Below, in pieces: positions 5,780-8,613 of a stretch of 8,613 nucleotides of DNA. Position 1 is the first letter of the stretch. Each line of letters opens with the position of its first letter. A program made the translations under genes and the position numbers. The notes below the pieces were generated by a model that had not been told where the DNA came from, ran no database searches, and saw only the letters and a program-made list of their open reading frames with translations. Source of the stretch: Actinomycetota bacterium (GTDB lineage Bacteria; Actinomycetota; Actinomycetes; S36-B12); contig WLHM01000042.1 in the NCBI GenBank assembly GCA_009702725.1, positions 1 to 8,613 on the forward strand, written 5' to 3'.

Positions 5780-6693
5780 GGCGCTAGAAATTCCACCCGT
5801 CTCGTGCGCTGCGCCCAAACTACCGAAGCAATGACAACACCAGCCGCAAGCACAGTTAGCCAAGTGACGGTTTCACCGAGCAGCAGCGCAGACCACAGCA
5901 AGGTAAGTAGTGCCTGCAACTGCTGAACTTGACTACCTCTAACGATGCCGGCCATCGAAAGGCCCCGATACCAAGCAAAGAATCCCAAGTACATCGATGA
6001 GATGCCTAGCAAAATCAAGGCGATCCACTGGGTGCTCGTGGTCTGATAATCACCACTTGTGATAAACCAAAGAACCAATGACGCCGGCACCGTTATCGGT
6101 AGGGCAAGGACTACAACCCATGAAATTACCTGCCATCCCGGCATCACCTTGGTGACCGACGCGCCCTCGACATAACACCATGAAGAAAAGAGCATTGCGC
6201 CAACCATCATCAAATCCGCCCAGTAATTAGGGCTCGTTGCCCCACCGCGGCCCAAGGAAAAAATCACCAGGGCCGTTGTTCCGACGCTCGCCGCTAACCA
6301 GAACTTTGCGCTCACCTTTTCGTGGGTTCGAAAGACGGCGATGATCGCGGTCGAAAGCGGCATGAAAGCGGCGATGACTGCCACATGTGCTGACGTCGTG
6401 TACTGAAGTGCCAGCGCGATCAGGATTGGCCAGCCGAAAACCGCTCCGATCATGGTGAGGAGGAGCGGTCGCATCAAATGGCGAGCTGGCCAAGGGACTC
6501 TGTTTACCGACAAAATCACTGCCGCTAATAACCCAGCAACCACCGCGCGACCGGTCGCGGTCAAAAACGGATTAAAGCCGCCAACCGCGATTTTGGTTAG
6601 CGGGAGCGAAAATGAAAAAAGCAATACTCCCAGAAAGGCCCAGGACAAACCCCGCAACTGAATCTGCCGAGCCGTTAGAGCTGGTATTGACAT
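5770..6693 (-). CDS. EamA-type permease of the drug/metabolite transporter (DMT) superfamily
   Basis: The product is 307 residues and very hydrophobic, with about ten membrane spans arranged as two EamA repeats. The first half runs from AFLGVLLFSFSLPLTKIAV to GTTALVIFSLG. The second runs from YWADLMMVGAMLFSSWCYVEG to the C-terminal LQALLTLLWSALLLGETVTW and VLAAGVVIASVVWAQ, followed by a short basic/acidic cytoplasmic tail. The family exports or imports small metabolites such as amino acids, nucleosides or drugs; the substrate cannot be told from sequence. The frame extends to a TTG at 6732, but the ATG at 6693 overlaps the nudC stop as TGATG and yields the normal length, so I chose it. There is no separate ribosome site, and translation is probably coupled to nudC. 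Confidence 0.9.
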   Translation of the reverse strand: MSIPALTARQIQLRGLSWAFLGVLLFSFSLPLTKIAVGGFNPFLTATGRAVVAGLLAAVILSVNRVPWPARHLMRPLLLTMIGAVFGWPILIALALQYTTSAHVAVIAAFMPLSTAIIAVFRTHEKVSAKFWLAASVGTTALVIFSLGRGGATSPNYWADLMMVGAMLFSSWCYVEGASVTKVMPGWQVISWVVVLALPITVPASLVLWFITSGDYQTTSTQWIALILLGISSMYLGFFAWYRGLSMAGIVRGSQVQQLQALLTLLWSALLLGETVTWLTVLAAGVVIASVVWAQRTRRVEFLAPEE

Positions 6694-7628
6694 CACCAAG
6701 ACCAATCGGCCGGTAACTCCTCGCCGTACCAACGCTCGATCAATCTACGCGAGATTGAAATCGACGATGGCAACTTGATCGCACCGGAGGCGCATGCCGC
6801 GCTTAACTCATCGCGGCTATACCAATTGGCTTCAGCGATCTCGGTTTCGTCAACCTTGATTGCCGTCTCCTTTGCCCACGCGTGGTAGCCGAGCATCAAT
6901 GAGGCCGGGAACGGCCATGGCTGGCTCCCGAGATACTGAACCGCATCTAGGTGATCAGCGATGACGACACCGGTTTCTTCGGTTAACTCACGACGCACCG
7001 CGGCCTCGGCTGATTCTCCGGCTTCAACGAAACCAGCGAAAGTGGAAACCAATCCAGGTGGCCAGTTGACGTGCCGGCCCAGTAGAGCTCGATCATCTTG
7101 ATCACGCACCAACACAATTACCGCGGGTTCAGTGCGCGGGAAGTGATCAACTTCATCGGTGATACAGCGCAATGACCAGCCACCATTTTGCGAAACCACC
7201 TCGCCACCGCATTTGGCACAGCGCCCAGTTGCCGACCGCCAGTTGTCGAGAGCCACCGCTGTGACCAGAAGCCCGGCATCGATATCACTTAGTGAACGGC
7301 CAACTTCACGCAGTGATTTCCAGGCGGCTTGCACCGGCGCATCACTTTGATTCTCAACATGGGCGGAGAAATATGCTCGATCTTCAGCGTCTACTCCTAA
7401 AAAGCTAACTTCGACTGACGAGTCGATATCGACCGGGGAACTAAAGATCAAGCGCGCGGTACCTTCAACCTCAGCGACGGCGGCGGCGCCGTTCGCCACC
7501 CACAGCACCCTCGTGGTTGAGTCGGCCAGGCGTTGTTCTTGCCAGTTCTCATCTGTGCGCCGATGCGCGGCTCGATCCACAGCAGCCCGAGATAAGAGCA
7601 AGTCATCTAACAGCAGGCGGTCGGGCAC
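6693..7628 (-). CDS. nudC: NADH pyrophosphatase / NudC-type Nudix hydrolase
   Basis: The product is 311 residues. It has an N-terminal NUDIX-like domain (about 1-125), a zinc-ribbon (C137, C140, C155), HFPRTEPAVI, and a complete Nudix box at 199-221 that fits GX5EX7REUXEEXGU (G199, E205, R213-E214, E217-E218, G220). The SQPWPFP signature at 235-241 is diagnostic of the NudC subfamily, which splits NAD(H) to NMN(H) and AMP and removes NAD caps from RNA. Only three ribbon cysteines are present; where the fourth is expected the sequence reads CITDEVDHF, so Asp or His may complete the site or zinc may be weakly held. The GTG at 7628 directly follows an in-frame TAA, so no longer start exists; the ribosome site is weak (AGGCTC). 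It is the first gene of a pair with the permease. Confidence 0.93.
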   Translation of the reverse strand: MPDRLLLDDLLLSRAAVDRAAHRRTDENWQEQRLADSTTRVLWVANGAAAVAEVEGTARLIFSSPVDIDSSVEVSFLGVDAEDRAYFSAHVENQSDAPVQAAWKSLREVGRSLSDIDAGLLVTAVALDNWRSATGRCAKCGGEVVSQNGGWSLRCITDEVDHFPRTEPAVIVLVRDQDDRALLGRHVNWPPGLVSTFAGFVEAGESAEAAVRRELTEETGVVIADHLDAVQYLGSQPWPFPASLMLGYHAWAKETAIKVDETEIAEANWYSRDELSAACASGAIKLPSSISISRRLIERWYGEELPADWSW

Positions 7629-7693
7629 TTAGTGAGCCTATTGGTCTTGGGCCGCGGCCTTCGGTGTGCCCTGCAGTACAAGCCGGTGAGTCC
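7629..7693. promoter_or_regulatory. Narrow divergent intergenic region between nudC and the acyltransferase
   Basis: Only about 65 bp separate the two divergent starts, so the promoters must overlap each other or the coding ends. I see no convincing -35/-10 pair on either strand. A 10-bp palindrome GGCCGCGGCC lies at 7650-7659, but its base content makes it weak evidence. GGTGAG at 7685-7690 is a plausible ribosome site for the rightward gene. Confidence 0.4.
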
Positions 7694-8613
7694 GTGACAC
7701 CATCGCTTATTGTGAATGTCTTCATTCGGCAGTTGACCGGCATCCGTTTCGTCGCCGCCGCATGGGTGCTGCTCTACCACCTACAAGGCCCACTAAATAC
7801 CCTTGGCTTACTCGCTATCCCGGTTTTACCCGACGTAATGCGCGTTGGCCGCCTCGGCGTAGACCTCTTCTTCGCGCTCTCCGGCTTCATCCTCACCCAC
7901 ACTTATCTAACCCGCTTGGGCCCGCGGTTATCCGGGCGCAAGACGATCGATTTTTGGTGGCTGCGCCTAGCCCGTGTTTACCCGGTGCACCTGGTGATGC
8001 TCGTGGTCGCAGGTCTTGCCGTTTTCGCCCAAGCAAAAGTAACCGGTGAAGCTTTGAACCGCGATTGGTTAAACCCAATCGACTTCGGCAAAAACCTGCT
8101 GCTCGTTCAGGAGTGGGGCCCGAGCCCGCAACGGGGCTGGAATTTCGTGGCCTGGTCACTGTCAATGGAGTGGCTCGCCTATCTCATCTTCCCGCTACTC
8201 ATTTTGCTAATTTGGGTTTTCTATCGACGGGTCAGCACCGCGGTCTTGGTGATCGCTTGGGTTGTCGTGCTCATCCCAGTCATTGTTTACGGATTGAAAA
8301 CCTCTGACGCCTACTACACAGATAACTGGGGCTCCACCTACCGCATCCTTTGTGAATTCACCGCCGGTGCAATTAGCTATCTGATCGTGCGCCGCTTCCT
8401 CCCCGATCCAGCCGCCGATCCAAAGCCACGCATACAAAAACTCGCCAGCACCCTATCCATCGTTTTGCCCTTGATTGTTATTGCTGGGGCTGTCTTCCTT
8501 GGCAATTTGCCGGCCGCGCAACCACCGACCACAAATCTAAGCGCTGATGCCGAGGCGCTGCCGCCGTATTTCCATCTACTTCTTGTGCCCTTTCTCATCG
8601 CCTGGATCGGTGC
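7694..8613 (+). CDS. Membrane acyltransferase, acyltransferase-3 family, C-terminus cut by window edge
   Basis: This frame is open from the GTG at 7694 to the right edge (306 codons plus 2 bases). The first span carries the family signature TGIRFVAAAWVLLYH, with the proposed catalytic His at about residue 29. Next come GRLGVDLFFALSGFIL, the RLARVYP motif, and WSLSMEWLAYLIFPLL. Several further hydrophobic spans follow. Members (OafA/YrhL type) transfer acetyl or other acyl groups to sugars, peptidoglycan, lipids or small molecules at the cytoplasmic membrane. The acceptor is unknown. The start is a choice between GTG 7694, which has GGTGAG 3 nt upstream, and GTG 7712, which has no ribosome site; GTG 7664 is also in frame. 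I prefer 7694. Confidence 0.88.
   Translation, partial: MTPSLIVNVFIRQLTGIRFVAAAWVLLYHLQGPLNTLGLLAIPVLPDVMRVGRLGVDLFFALSGFILTHTYLTRLGPRLSGRKTIDFWWLRLARVYPVHLVMLVVAGLAVFAQAKVTGEALNRDWLNPIDFGKNLLLVQEWGPSPQRGWNFVAWSLSMEWLAYLIFPLLILLIWVFYRRVSTAVLVIAWVVVLIPVIVYGLKTSDAYYTDNWGSTYRILCEFTAGAISYLIVRRFLPDPAADPKPRIQKLASTLSIVLPLIVIAGAVFLGNLPAAQPPTTNLSADAEALPPYFHLLLVPFLIAWIG

Noticed and set aside
6543..6562. 14-bp perfect palindrome CGCGACCGGTCGCG in the EamA gene
   Set aside because: A 7+7 palindrome is expected roughly once in 2-3 windows of this size by chance, more so in GC-rich codons (Thr-Gly-Arg-Ala).
7650..7659. GGCCGCGGCC palindrome in the divergent intergenic region
   Set aside because: Ten-base GC palindromes are common by chance and no promoter elements align with it.

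Overview
The window looks like the chromosome of an actinobacterium with moderate GC. The signs are actinobacterial-style GTG/TTG starts, a Tat-type lipoprotein binding protein with an Ala/Ser-rich linker, and a roughly 310-residue NudC-type Nudix enzyme. A freshwater/planktonic lineage would fit, but nothing in the sequence fixes a genus. I saw no rRNA, tRNA, CRISPR array, IS element or phage gene.

Six genes read leftward (minus strand) and one reads rightward at the right edge. In order of leftward transcription they are: a NudC-like NADH pyrophosphatase (7628-6693); an EamA/DMT permease whose start overlaps the nudC stop by one base (6693-5770); a 146-bp gap with a four-unit 13-bp tandem repeat and a 20-bp inverted repeat; an M24-family Xaa-Pro peptidase/creatinase-fold hydrolase (5623-4439); a 336-bp regulatory gap; a Tat lipoprotein solute-binding protein (4102-2729); a medium-chain dehydrogenase that lacks the usual zinc ligands (2719-1613); and an S9 prolyl-oligopeptidase-family peptidase cut by the left edge (1611 to 1). 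Diverging from nudC across only about 65 bp is a membrane acyltransferase of the acyltransferase-3 family, cut by the right edge.

The binding protein, dehydrogenase and S9 peptidase are separated by 9 bp and about 1 bp, so they are almost certainly one transcript. A good promoter (perfect TTGACA, 17-bp spacer, TAGCCT) lies 71 bp ahead of the binding-protein ATG, with several inverted-repeat elements just upstream. The M24 gene next door has its own likely control region. My reading is a small uptake-and-breakdown locus: capture outside the cell by the lipoprotein, then hydrolysis and oxidation inside. The permease and ATPase genes that should partner the binding protein are not in this window, and the substrate cannot be read from sequence. 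A peptide-like or amidic compound is an inference from the two hydrolases.

The most striking non-gene signal is a perfect 21-bp inverted repeat with a 6-nt loop inside the dehydrogenase gene (2283-2330). It is too long to be chance, and the reading frame through it is intact. The 13-bp repeat array at 5728-5779 is the second. I found no clear sign of an entirely new system.
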